64,000 nt of DNA from GMQP-bins7 sp963776565 (lineage in GTDB: Bacteria; Actinomycetota; Thermoleophilia; Gaiellales; Gaiellaceae): assembly GCA_963776565.1 (NCBI GenBank), contig CAVZNF010000015.1, positions 434,001-498,000 on the forward strand. Reading direction: 5' to 3'. The notes beneath the pieces were generated by a model. That model did not search any database. It saw only the letters and a list, made by a program, of their open reading frames with translations, and had not been told where the DNA came from. A program made the translations under genes and the position numbers. Within the stretch, counting starts at the first letter, position 1; each line of letters opens with the position of its first letter. Below are positions 20,101-29,612 of this stretch, piece by piece.

Positions 20101-20421
20101 CGCGACCCAACCGTCGGCGTCGCGACTCAGCGTGACGACCTCGTCGACATCGGTGTCCGCGTCCGCAAGTGCCGAGACAGCGAGCTGGAAGGCAGGCTCT
20201 GCCTCGAGAGCTTCGAGGCTCATCTCCCACCACGTGTGCTCCAGCTCGAGTTGCGCGGCGGCCGAGCGGACGTCGTTCGCTTCGAAGTCGTCGTCGAAGT
20301 CCAGTTCCTCCGTCTTGTCGCGCCTGATTCGCGGACCGAGCTCCTCCCAGATCGCCGCCACAACGCCGATCGCGCCGATGACGGCGAGGATGATCACGAC
20401 GGTCCTCACGAGGTCGCTCAC
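17126..20421 (-). CDS. Membrane-anchored Clp-type AAA+ unfoldase with C-terminal RF2-like domain lacking GGQ
   Basis: About 1,100 residues. An N-terminal helix (about 5-25) anchors it. A helical region replaces the usual Clp N-domain. NBD1 has Walker A GEHGVGKTALT (about 275), but its Walker B reads VIWILPEL, with Pro for the usual Asp. NBD2 has GPTGTGKTEIAK (about 540), Walker B VVLLDEFEKA, sensor 1 VIVLTSNIG, arginine finger FRPELVNRFDRIV and sensor 2 GFSPELGARPLKRA. From about 825 the protein resembles peptide chain release factor 2: SEPGFWERDDRFELL, VFVHIRPSGG, MYVQWADRCGM, EILRAESGVHVLEHV and an RF2-like end VRRY...GYRTGRLDRVLAGDFDLY. The GGQ segment is missing. Frame breaks near 19250, 18655, 18520, 18400, 17740, 17600 and 17310. 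The RF-like part might be a separate gene, but no start or stop separates it. Confidence 0.72.
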
Positions 20422-20474
20422 GGTGCGCGTACCGTGGCACCCGAGCCGCGCTGCGTCAACGAGTGCGGATCGCG

Positions 20475-20699
20475 CTAGGCGTCAGCCGACAGGAGCCGGA
20501 CGACTTCGCCGTCTTCGGGGAAGCGCCCGCGGTCCTGCTTCGAGTAGACGAGCGTCCCATCAGCCAGCACGTCGAACTGCGACCTGGCTCCGGGTGTGGC
20601 AGCCGCCTCGATCCCGAGCTCCGTTAGCTCGGCCGCGAGACTCGCGGCCCGTTTGTCGTATCCGCTTCAGGTCGGGCAGTAGAAGATCTCGACGGCCAC
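20475..20699 (-). CDS. SelW-like (Rdx family) putative selenoprotein with in-frame UGA
   Basis: A 74-residue Rdx/SelT-SelW-SelH family protein, read VAVEIFYCPT-U-SGYDKRAAS and so on. A TGA at 20669-20667 occupies the second position of the CxxU redox motif, where SelW proteins carry selenocysteine and homologues carry Cys. After the TGA the frame stays family-like to the end (RSQFDVLADGTLVYSK, GRFPEDGEVVRLL) and stops at TAG 20475. A hairpin lies at the right distance for a bacterial SECIS. The gene is 10 bp after the aldehyde dehydrogenase and looks like the last gene of that operon. Alternatives are a mutated Cys codon or a sequence error. No selenocysteine machinery is in the window. GTG start without a clear ribosome site. 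Confidence 0.65.
20631..20649 (-). promoter_or_regulatory. Candidate bacterial SECIS hairpin
   Basis: On the minus strand GGCCGCGA-GTC-TCGCGGCC forms a perfect 8-bp stem with a 3-nt loop whose first base is G. The stem begins 17 nt after the UGA and the loop G is about 26 nt after it. Bacterial SECIS elements are known to have a small apical loop with an early G about 16-37 nt downstream of UGA. Confidence 0.55.
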
Positions 20700-20709
20700 G
20701 CTGGAGACT

Positions 20710-22160
20710 CTAGACCGCGGGTCCCGGGTCGAGCGTGAGCACGACGGTCTTCGGCTCGGTGAAGGCCTCGAGCACGGAGCCTCCCGCCCACTCGGCCGAC
20801 TCCCGAGCTCGTGCCGGCTCGCCCGCCGAACGGGAGGTGGCTCTCCCAGTAGTTCGTGGACTCGTTGATGTTCACCCAGCCCGCGTCGACGGCCTCGGCG
20901 AAGCGCAGTCCGCGGGCGAGGTCCCGTCGTCCAGACCGCGGTCAGAAGGCCGTACGGTGACGCGTTTGCGATCTGCAGCGCCTCTTCGTCGCTCGAGATG
21001 CGGAGTGATCGGGACGACGGGGCCGAATGTCTCTTCGCGCGCGACCTCCATCTCGCCGGTCACGCCCGAAAGCACCGTCGGCTCCCAGTAGAGGTCGGTC
21101 GGGTATCCCGGAGGCTCGGCTACCGCCGGCGACGAGCTCCGCACCGCGCTCGAGCGCGTCCCGACGTGTCGATCCATCTTCGCGCGGTCGGCTCGTTGTT
21201 GAGCGGGCCCATCGTCGTCTCCTCCGACGAGCGGGTCGCCGAGTCGCACCGAGCTCTCGACCACAGTCCGCGAGCCGCGCGACGAACTCGTCGTGGACGG
21301 CGTCGTGCACGAGGAAGAGCTCGCCAGCCGTGCAGCTCTGGCCGGCGCACAGGAACGAGGCCGCAATGCTGGCCTCGGCCGCCCCCGCGACGTCCGCGTC
21401 CTCGAGCACGACCAGCGGGCCGTTGCCGCCGAGCTCGAGGAGTGTCGTCTTGCCCGCCGCTCGCGCCGCGACCTGCAGCCCGGTCGCGACGGATCCGATG
21501 AAGCCGACCCCGTGCGATTCCCGCGTTGGAGGCGACCTCGTCGCCGACCACGGCGCCGGGGCCGGTGACCATCGAGAAAACACCCGGAGGAAGCTCCGCG
21601 TCGACGATGCACTCGGCGAGCTTCACCGCGCAGACCGAGGTCGAGGGTGCCGGTACCCAGACGACTGCGTTCCCCGCGGCGAGCGCCGGCGCGATCAGCT
21701 CCGCCGGCATCGTGTACGGCCAGTTCCAGGGCGTGATCACGCCGACGACACCGCGCGGGACGCGGTACGCGAGGATGCGCTTCGACGCGTCGACCGAGGG
21801 CGGCATCGAGCCGGTGAGGCGGGTCGCGTCGGCCGCGGCCATGCGCCAGTAGACGACGAGCTCCTCGACCTCGCCGTACGACTCGGCGTGGAGCGGCTTG
21901 CCCTGGTCGAGCGTGAGCGTGCGCGCGAGGTCGTCGCGCCGCTCCTCGATGAGATCGGCGACTCGGTTCATCGCCGCGGCGCGCTCGAAGGCGGACAGCG
22001 CCGCCCAGTCCCGTCGGGCGGCGTTCGCGGCCGCGATCGCGCGCTGCGCGTCCTCTCGTGTTCCCTCCGGCACCGTGCCGAGGCTCTCGCCTGTCGCCGG
22101 GCTCGTTGCCTCGAAGCGCTCGCCCGACTCCGACTCGGCCCATGCGCCGCCGATCACCAT
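20710..22160 (-). CDS. NAD-dependent aldehyde dehydrogenase, possibly betaine aldehyde dehydrogenase
   Basis: ALDH superfamily protein of about 483 residues. It shows ITPWNWPYTMPAELIAPALAA (split here for length), the catalytic Glu segment LLELGGNGPLVVLEDADV and the catalytic Cys segment CAGQSCTAGELF. Frame breaks are concentrated between about 20900 and 21560. Immediately upstream is an iron alcohol dehydrogenase. Together the pair resembles GbsB/GbsA, which oxidise choline to betaine aldehyde and then glycine betaine in Bacillus; that substrate is inferred from the surrounding betaine genes. Formaldehyde or another aldehyde remains possible. Ends at TAG 20710, just before the SelW-like gene. 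Confidence 0.78.
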
Positions 22161-22185
22161 GGAGTAGTCGCTGCGGTCGAGATGC

Positions 22186-23354
22186 TCAACGCGCGCCCCT
22201 CGAGAAGGCGTTGCGGTAGATGTCCTCGTAGGCGGCGACGTCGACCTCGCGCGCGTTGCCGATCGTCTGCGGGTCCTCGAACGCGATGCGGGCGAGCATC
22301 GGGATCTCGTCCTCGGAGAAGCCGAGCCCGTCCATCGTCGGGATGCCGACGTCGTCGGTGAGCCGGTACAGCTCCTCGACTCCCGCCAGGGCGGCGTCGA
22401 GCGGACTCAATCCGCTCGTGTCGACGCCGAGCCCCTGCGCGATTCGCGCGTGGCGCACGGGATCGGCCGATGCGTTGTACTCCATCACCGGCCCGAGCAC
22501 GCGGGCCGTGAGAGCGCCGTGCGGGCAGTCGTGGACACCGCCGGCCGACTGGCTCATCGCATGCGCGGCGCCGGCGCTCTCCGTCCCGTACGCCATCCCC
22601 CCGAGCGTCGCCGCGTGCGCCATCTGCGTGCGCGCCTCGAGGTTGGAGCCGTCCTCGACGGCGATCCGGAGCCACGCGGCGACGAGCTCGATCGCCTGCA
22701 GCGCGACGGCGTCGTTGAAGGGCTGGTGGTAGTCGCACGTGTAGCACTCGATCGCGTGCGAGAGCGCGTCCATGCCCGTCGCGGCGGTGACCGCTGGCGG
22801 CAGCCCGAGCATGAGCTCGGGGTCGATGAGCGCGACGTGCGCCCCGATCAGCGGCGTGCCGCCGACGTTGAACTTGATCTTGCGGTCGTGGTCCGTGATC
22901 ACCGCCCAGAGCGTCACCTCGCTGCCCGTGCCCGCGGTCGTCGGGATCGCGACGAGCGGCGGGATGCGCTCGCTGATCGGAGTCGTGGCCCCACTCGTAG
23001 TCGGCGATCGAGCCGCCGTGCCGCGCGACGACGCCGATCGACTTCGCCGTGTCCATCGACGAGCCGCCGCCGAGGCCGACGAGCCCGTCGCACTCCGACT
23101 CCGCGTACAGCGCGGCGCCCTCGTCGACGAGCGCGATGTCCGGATTCGGCCGCACCTGGTCGAAGACGACCGCGTCGTCGAGGTGCTCGAGCGCCCGCTC
23201 CGCGAGACCTGCCGCTGCGACGCCGGGGTCGGTGACGAGCAGCGGCGCGTCACGCCGAGCTCGCGGAGCGTCTCCCGAGGCGGGCGAGTGCCCGGCCCAT
23301 GGACGAGCCGCGTCGGCACCTCGACGGAGCGGACGTCTCGACCTCGACGGGCAT
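22186..23354 (-). CDS. Iron-containing (type III) alcohol dehydrogenase, possibly choline dehydrogenase
   Basis: Group III metal-dependent ADH of about 385 residues: VGLGGGSSMDTAK, PTTAGTGSEVT, GMDALSHAIE and HDCPHGALTA, including the histidines that ligate the metal. ATG at 23354 follows GAGAGGAGCCTGC. Frame breaks near 23325, 23240 and 22980. The position between methyl-transfer genes and an aldehyde dehydrogenase suggests a GbsB-like choline-oxidising role. This is inference, since members of the family oxidise many alcohols. Confidence 0.78.
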
Positions 23355-23359
23355 GCAGG

Positions 23360-24200
23360 CTCCTCTCTGTCGCACCGGCAGCGCGGCGGCGACGATGCCG
23401 CTGCCGCCAATGCTCGGTGCTCGGCCAGGTCTTGAACGTGAAGATATGGAAGCCGCCGAGGTTGGGCGGGGCGCGTCCCCCGAGGCTCTCCTCGAGCCCG
23501 GCGACAAGCGGATCCGGGTCGAAGCTGCCCGGGCGAGCGTGCGTCGTCGTCGGTGCGCAGGAAGCGCGATCGAGTCGCCGACGCCGAATCCGCTCGACAC
23601 GCGCAGGAGCTTCGTCCGCGGGACGGCGCCGGGAAGGCCGATGTAGATGGGCAGCCGCGTGCCGCGCTCCCAGACCGCGCGCGATCCAGCCGCCGTGACC
23701 TGCGGGTCGAAGCAGATCTGGCTGACGATGTACGTCGCGAACTCCTCCTTCGCGAACATCGACTTGATCGTCGCGGCGTCGGAGATCAGCGGCGTGGCTC
23801 TCCGGGTAGCCCGTGATGCCGACGTCTCGGAACGGATGCCCGAGCTCGGCCAGGGCTCGCAGGAGCGGGAAGCGAGCCGTCGAACTCGCCCGCCGGCTCC
23901 TCGGCGTCGCCGCGCCAGGACGAGCACGTCGCTCGCGCCCGTCGCTCGCATGCGCGCGACGATCTCGGCGAGGTGCGCGCGATCGCGGACGTGCCGTGCC
24001 GCGAGGTGCGGAACGACCTCGTAGCCGTGCTCGGCGAGCCGCTCCGCGAGGTCGAGCGTCGGCTCGAGGCCCTTCTCGGGCGACGTCGTGACCGTCACGG
24101 TGACCTCCGTCGGGACGTGCTCGAGCACGGCCTCCTCGATGCCGCCGAACGGGATGACCTCGTAGCGGGGGTGCTCCAGCAGATCGGTGACGGTCGTCAT
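23360..24200 (-). CDS. Methylenetetrahydrofolate reductase family protein (MetF-like)
   Basis: MTHFR-fold flavoprotein. It starts MTTVTDLLEHPRYEVIPFGG and contains VTVTTSPEKGLEPTLDLAERL (split), VLVLAGDA after frame joining, ITGYPESH, KEEFATYIVSQICFDP, LPIYIGLPG and GGFHIFTF near the end. In this operon it would oxidise methyl-THF (made by corrinoid-dependent demethylation) to methylene-THF. ATG overlaps the MttB stop (ATGA). Several frame breaks lie in 23360-23960. No stop is visible in any frame just before the next gene, so the 3' end is approximate. Confidence 0.75.
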
Positions 24201-25736
24201 ACGTCCGAGTCCGGGAACGAGGCCTTCTGCCGGTCGATCCACTCGGCGAGCTCCTCGTCGACGGCGTCGTCGAGAGGCGGCTGCTCGTACTCGGCGAGCG
24301 CTTGCTTCCAGTGCGCGTTCGCGCGCGTGCGCCGCGTCGCTCGCGCCCTCCGCCTCCCACTGCTCGAAGCTCGAGTTGTCCGCGACCGGCGAGCGGTAGA
24401 ACGCGGTCTCGAAGTTCGCGAGCGTGTGCGCGTGGCCGAGGAAGTGCGTGCCCGGCTCGTTCGTCAGGAACGCGTCGAGCGCCTGGCCGTTCTCGGAGAG
24501 GTCGACGCCCTTGCAGAACGCGTGCCACATGCCGAGCTGGTCGTTGTCGAGGACGAACTTCTCGTAGCCCATCGTCAGCCCGCCCTCGAGCCAGCCGGCG
24601 GCGTGGAGGACGAAGTTCGTGCCGCCGAGCATCGTCGGCTGCATCGTGTTCGTGGACTCGTAGGCGGCCTGCGCGTCGGGGACCTTCGAGGCGGTGAGCG
24701 CCCCGCCGGAGCGGAACGGCACGCCGAGCCGGCGTGCGAGCGCGGCCATGACGTAGAGGACGAGCGCCGGCTCCGGGGTCCCGAACGTCGGAGCGCCGGA
24801 CTGCATCGACATCGAGCTCGCGAACGAGCCGAGCACGACGGGTGCGCCCGGCCGGACGAGCTGGACGTAGGCCATGCCTGCGAGCGACTCGGCGAGCGTC
24901 TGCGCACACGTCGCAGCGACCGTCGCCGGGCTCATCGCGCCGGCGAGGATGAACGGCGTCATCATCACCGCCTGGTTCGCCTCGGCATACGCGCGCGCGG
25001 CGCCGAGCATCGTCGCGTCCCAGACGAGCGGCGAGTTCGCGTTGATGAGGCTGAAGACGACCGCGTTCTCCTCGAGGAAGTCCGCGCCGAAGACGATCCG
25101 CGCCATCTCGACCGTGTCCCGGGCGCGCTGCGGATGCGTGACGGAGCCCATGAACGGCTTGTCGGAGTAGCCGCAGGTGCGCGTCGACCATGTCGTAGTG
25201 CCGCTTGTTGACGGGGAGGTCGACCGGCTCGCAGACCGTCCCGCCGGAGTGGTGGAGCCACGGCGAGACGTAGGCGAGCTTCACGAAGTTGCGGAAGTCC
25301 TCGATCGTCCCGTAGCGCCGTCCGCCGTCGAGGTCGCGGACGAAGGGCGAGCCGTACGCGGGCGCGAAGATCGTGTCCGCGCCGCCGAAGACGACGCTGC
25401 GCTCGGGGTTGCGGGCGACCTGGGTGAACTCGCGCGGCGCGGTCGCCTGCACGAGCTGGCGGCAGATGCCGCGCGGGAAGCGGACGCGCTCGCCGTCGAC
25501 GTCTGCGCCGGCGTCGCGGAAGAGCTCGATCGCGTCGGGGGCGTCGCGGAAGTCGATCCCGACCTGCTCGAGGATCGTGTCGGCGTTCTCCTCGATCATC
25601 GAGAGGCCCTCCTCGGAGAGGACCTCGACCGGGGCGAGCGTGCGGGTCAGGAACGGAACGCGCTCGACGACGGCGTGCAGCCGCGCTGCCTGGCGGGCGG
25701 CCCGGCCGCCGCGCGACGTCCTCTCGTCTCGCTCAT
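24197..25736 (-). CDS. MttB-superfamily corrinoid methyltransferase, non-pyrrolysine (betaine-type candidate)
   Basis: Trimethylamine methyltransferase (COG5598) family, about 510 residues. Segments: SEEGLSMIEENADTILEQVG, VNKRHYDMVDAH, GAMSPATVAATCAQTLAESL, MQSGAPTFGTPEP, HAAGWLEGGLTMGYEKFVLD. No in-frame TAG interrupts the pyrrolysine region, so this is a non-Pyl homologue. Characterised non-Pyl members demethylate glycine betaine (MtgB), proline betaine, carnitine or butyrobetaine. Neighbouring betaine transport and dimethylglycine genes favour glycine betaine. ATG at 25736 overlaps the upstream activase stop, and the stop overlaps the MTHFR ATG. Breaks near 25175 and 24320. Confidence 0.82.
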
Positions 25737-27744
25737 GCGCTTCCTCTCTCGCGACGCGCTCGCGTCGGCCGCTCGTGGATGCGGTCGCGCGGCCGGGGAG
25801 CCGGACCGTACGCGCGAGCCGCGCGTACGGGTCGACGTCGTGCGGGATCGCCATCGCCTTCACGAAGTGCTCCTGGAAGCGCGGCTCGACCGCGGTCTCG
25901 ATCTTCTCGATCCGGCGCACGACCTCCTCGATCTCGGCGCGGGCGGCGCGGTTCAGGAGCGCGATGCGCGCGCCCGTCCCCGCGGCGTTCCCGGCTGCGG
26001 TGACTCGCTCGGGGTCGCAGTCGGGGACGAGCCCGAGGACGAGCGCGTGCACGGGGTCGATGTGCGTGCCGAACGCGCCGGCGAGCCGGATCCGGTCGAC
26101 GCGTCTCGATCCCGTAGCGCTCCATGAGCAGCGCGCAGCCGGCGTGGAGCGCGGCCTTGGCGAGCTGGATCTGGCGGACGTCGTTCTGCGTGATCACGAG
26201 CTCGGGCTCGCCCGCGCCAGAGGACGTACGAGAACGTGCGGCCGTCGGCGACGACGCGGGCCGAGCGCGTCGGCGAGCGAGCCGTCGATCGTGCCGTCCG
26301 TCGTGAGCACGCCCGCGAGGTGGAGCTCCGCGATCGCCTCGATGATCCCGGAGCCGCAGACGCCGGTCACGTCGCGCGTCCGGCGAACCCGGCTCGTCCG
26401 ACCACGCGTCGCTCCCGATCACGCGGACGCGCGGCTCGAGCGTCTCCGGGTCGATGCGGACGCGCTCGATCGCGCCGGGCGCGGCGCGCTGCCCGCACGA
26501 GATCTGCGCGCCCTCGAACGCCGGGCCGGTCGGGCTCGAGGCGGCGAGCAGGCGATCGCGGTTGCCGAGCACGATCTCGGCGTTCGTCCCGACGTCGACG
26601 ATGAGGTTCACCTCGTCGCCCAGGTGCGGGCGCCTCGGAGAGGATCACGCCGGCGGCGTCGGCGCCGACGTGGCCGGCGATGCACGGCAGCACGTACGCG
26701 CGTGCGCCCCGGTGCACGGGGAGGCCGAGCTCGCGGGCGGGCAGTCGGAGGGCCTCGTCGACCGCGAGCGGGAAGGGTGCGCCGCCGAGCGGCGTCGGGT
26801 CGATCCCGAGCAGGAGGTGGTGCATGATCGGGTTGCCGACGAGCGTGACCTCGAGGACGTCCGCGCGGTCGATCTCCGCCGCTCGTCGCGAGCTCGGCCG
26901 TGAGCTTCGCGAGGCAGCCGCGGACGGCCTTGGTCAGCTCCTTCTCGGAGCCGGGATGCAGCATCACGTACGAGACGCGGCTCATGAGGTCCTCGCCGAA
27001 GCGGATCTGCGGGTTCATCGCACCGGCCGAGGCGAGCACCTCGCCGGTCGCGAGGTCGCAGAGGTGGCCGGCGACGGTGGTCGAGCCGACGTCGAAGGCG
27101 ATGCCGTAGGCGCGGTCGTGGAGGCCGGGCCAGACGGCCGTGATCGTCGAGCCGTCGTGGACGGCGACCGTGACCGCGCCGGCGCCTCCGTCGAGAGCGC
27201 GCGCTGCAGATCGCGGGAGGACGGCCGGGTCGGCGTCGAGCCCGTCGAGCTCCCACTCGCCCGCGAGCGCCTCCCGCAGCCGCCGGAGGTCGCCCGCCGA
27301 CGCCGCCGAGCTCGGCGCTCCGCGACCTCGACGTAGTAGAGCCGGACGACAGGGTCGATCTCGATCGGATGCGCGTCCGCCTCCTTGCGGACGACCTGGC
27401 GGTAGAGCTGGCTCTCGGGCGGCACGTCGATGACGACGTCGCCGGCGACGCTCGCCGTGCAGCCGAGGCGGCGTCCCTCCGCGAGGCCGCGGTCGGCGGC
27501 GTAGCGCGCTCGAGCTCGCCCGCGGGCGAGAGATGGTCGCGCCGCCGACGTCGATCCCGTGCTTCGCGTGCTCGCCCTCGGCGACCTCGACCTGGCAGCG
27601 GCCGCAGATCCCGCGGCCGCCGCAGACCGAGTCGAGGTCGACGCCGAGCCTGCCTCGCGGCGTCGAGCACGGTCGTCCCCGTGCTCGAACCGTCCGCGCC
27701 GGCCCGGACGGGCGTGAAGACGACGAGCGCGTCGGCGCGGTCAC
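25733..27744 (-). CDS. Corrinoid-activating ASKHA ATPase with N-terminal 2Fe-2S domain (RACo/RamA-like, DUF4445)
   Basis: About 660 residues. N-terminal ferredoxin-like domain with CGGRGICGRCQVEVAEG and a further Cys in GRRLGCTASVAGDVV, then a linker, then an actin-like ATPase region (YGIAFDVGSTTVAGHLCDL, MNPQIRFGEDLMSRVSYV, VGNPIMHHLLLGIDP, NLIVDVGTNAEIVLGN, ITQNDVRQIQLAKAALHAG). RACo-type proteins reduce inactive Co(II) corrinoid to Co(I) using ATP, so this would reactivate the corrinoid protein encoded upstream. GTG start at 27744 overlaps the methyltransferase stop (GTGA). Many small insertions, including doubled TC and CG dinucleotides near 27525 and 27510. Confidence 0.8.
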
Positions 27745-28659
27745 GGCGCTGCCGCCCTCCGCCTGCCCTCGCGACCTCCGCGGCGGCCGCGCGTGGCGTC
27801 GCCCTCGGCGGAGTCGCCGTTGCGGGCGATCCAGTTCGCGCAGTGCGGCGTCGTTGCCCATCAGCACGTCGGCGGCCTTCACCGCCTGGAGCATCTCGGC
27901 GATGGAGCGGGCTCGTGATCGCCGAGGTCAGGCCGGACGCGATCGCCATCGGCAGGAAGGCCGCGTTCAGCGCGGGCCGGTTCGGCAGCCCGAAGCTGAC
28001 GTTGGACGCGCCGCACGTCGTGTTCACGCCGAGCTCCTCGCGCAGCCGGCGGACGATCCGGAAGACCTGACGGCCCGCGCCGCCGAGGGCGCCGATCGGC
28101 ATCACGAGCGGGTCGACGACGACGTCCTCCTTCGGGATGCCGTGGTCGGCGGCGCGCGAGACGATCGTGCGCGCGACCTCGAAGCGCACGTCGGGGTCGT
28201 CCGAGATCCCCGACTCGTCGTTCGTGATCGCGACGACCGCGGCGCCGTGCTTCGCGACGAGCGGCAGCACCGACTCGAGCCGGTCCTCCTCGCCCGTCAC
28301 GGAGTTGACGAGCGCCTTGCCCTGGTAGACGGCGAGGCCCGCCTCGAGCGCGGCGACGATCGAGGAGTCGATGCAGAGCGGGACGTCGGTGACGCTCTGG
28401 ACGAGCTGGATCGCCTGCGGCGAGGATGGCGGGCTCGTCCGCGAGCGGGATGCCGGCGTTGACGTCGAGCATCTGCGCCCCGGCCTCGACCTGCGCGATC
28501 GCGTCCGCGAGCGACCGTCTCGAAGTTCGCCGGCCGCCATCTCCTCCGCGAGCTTCTTGCGCCCGGTCGGGTTGATCCGCTCGCCGATGATCACGAACGG
28601 CCGGTCGAAGCCGATCACGACCTCCTGCGTCGCGCTCGAGAGGAGCGGTCTCGCGTCAC
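27741..28659 (-). CDS. Methyltetrahydrofolate:corrinoid methyltransferase (pterin-binding fold)
   Basis: About 300 residues with the pterin-binding TIM barrel. VIIGERINPTGRKKLAEEM is a hallmark of MtgA/MetH-type pterin domains; others are VPLCIDSS, LVNSVTGEE, VVAITNDESG, VVDPLVMPIG and TTCGASNVSFGLPNR. In corrinoid methyltransferase systems this enzyme moves the methyl group from methyl-corrinoid to THF. The GTG start overlaps the upstream small gene (GTGA) and the stop overlaps the activase start. Breaks near 28510-28440 and 27910-27830. Confidence 0.82.
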
Positions 28660-28951
28660 GAATCTCTCCCGTCCGCCGCGCACGAGGCGGTCGAGCACGT
28701 CGTCGCGGGTACGCGGCCTCGAGCCACGCGGCTTCCTCGGTCACCTCGGCGTCGAGGTCGTCGCCGCACTCGCGCGCCTCGCGGCGCCACTCGGCGAGGT
28801 ACGCGTCCGTGCCGATCAGCCCGGCCCGCATCGCCGCGGAGTCGATCGCCTCCTGGAAGCGCTCGGGAGCTGGGCGCGGGCCGACGTCCGACCCTCCTTC
28901 GCGGTGACCTGCGCGGGGATGTCGCGCCACCAGATGACCGTGAGCTCAGGC
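28656..28951 (-). CDS. Small 'virulence factor' family protein (Virulence_fact-like)
   Basis: About 98 residues. Joined frames give PELTVIWWRDIPAQVTAKEG, then LPERFQEAIDSAAMRAGLIG and TDAYLAEWRREARECGDDL. This matches a small conserved family found beside methyltransferase/DUF1638 operons in other bacteria, called 'virulence factor' in databases. The name has no demonstrated basis here. No start other than a possible CTG (28951) overlapping the upstream stop (CTGCCTGA) is visible; an ATG or GTG altered by error is also possible. Biochemical role unknown; conserved linkage suggests a part in corrinoid methyl transfer. Confidence 0.62.
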
Positions 28952-29612
28952 AGCGGGCGCTCGCCTCGACGAAGCGCTGCAGCGACGGGACGAGGTCGCC
29001 GTAGCCGGTGCGCCGCTCCTCGTAGGCGAGGCCGAGCCGCTCGGCGGCTGCCGGGCCCGTGCCCGCAGGTCGTCGTCGTCGGTCTGCGCGAGATAGAGCA
29101 GGCGCCTGTAGTTCCCGAAGTACTGCGAGAGCAGCTCGGGATGACGGTCGAGGCCGAGGCCGCGGATCACGATCGCGTCGAAGTGCCGCGCGAGGAAGTC
29201 GGTGAGGTAGAAGGTCGCCGGCTCGGCGTCGTGGAGCTCCACCCACGCCTCGTTCCCGGTGAGGAAGCCGTAGCAGTGGTCGCCGGGTAGCCGCTCGACG
29301 CCGTGGCGGTCGAGCACGGCGTCGAGCGCTCCGCCGGTGCCGCAGTCGGCGTACGCCACGAAGACGCGCTCGTAGCGCGCCGCCGAGCTCGCGCAGCTTC
29401 GCGTCGACCGCGGGCGCGATCAGCTCGGGACGCGAGTGGAGCTTCGCGGGCAGGCAGCGGACGGTGACGTTGCGCCAGCCGTTCAGCCGGATCACCGCGA
29501 GCACCTCGCGCGCGATCGCGCCGCACGCGAGCACGAGCACCTCCGGGCGCTCGGCCTCGAAGACGCGCTCCTCGTCAGGCTCGCAGTAGCTGCTGCACGG
29601 CGGGCCATGCAC
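28946..29612 (-). CDS. DUF1638 domain protein
   Basis: About 220 residues: VLVLACGAIAREVLAVIRLN, RCLPAKLHSRPELIAPAVD, VFVAYADCGTGG, ERLPGDHCYGFLTGNEAW, FYLTDFLARHFD. This is DUF1638, a family of unknown activity encoded next to corrinoid methyltransferases. Conserved Cys in CGTGG and DHCYGF suggest metal or cofactor binding. The start is unclear because the frame is continuous with the upstream corrinoid protein; GTG 29612 is a guess and the family start may lie nearer 29555. The end is TGA 28946. Confidence 0.68.

Noticed and set aside
24197..25736. Pyrrolysine in the MttB-family protein
   Set aside because: No in-frame TAG interrupts the region where Pyl would lie; the frame is open across it.
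22186..26052. A 1,288-residue open frame on the minus strand
   Set aside because: It crosses the ends of the iron ADH, MTHFR, MttB and activase genes. Only parts of it match families, and the rest is out-of-frame high-GC readthrough.
26645..28930. A 761-residue open frame joining the small gene, the methyltransferase and the activase
   Set aside because: Family segments occur only in patches; GTGA overlaps and frame changes show separate genes.
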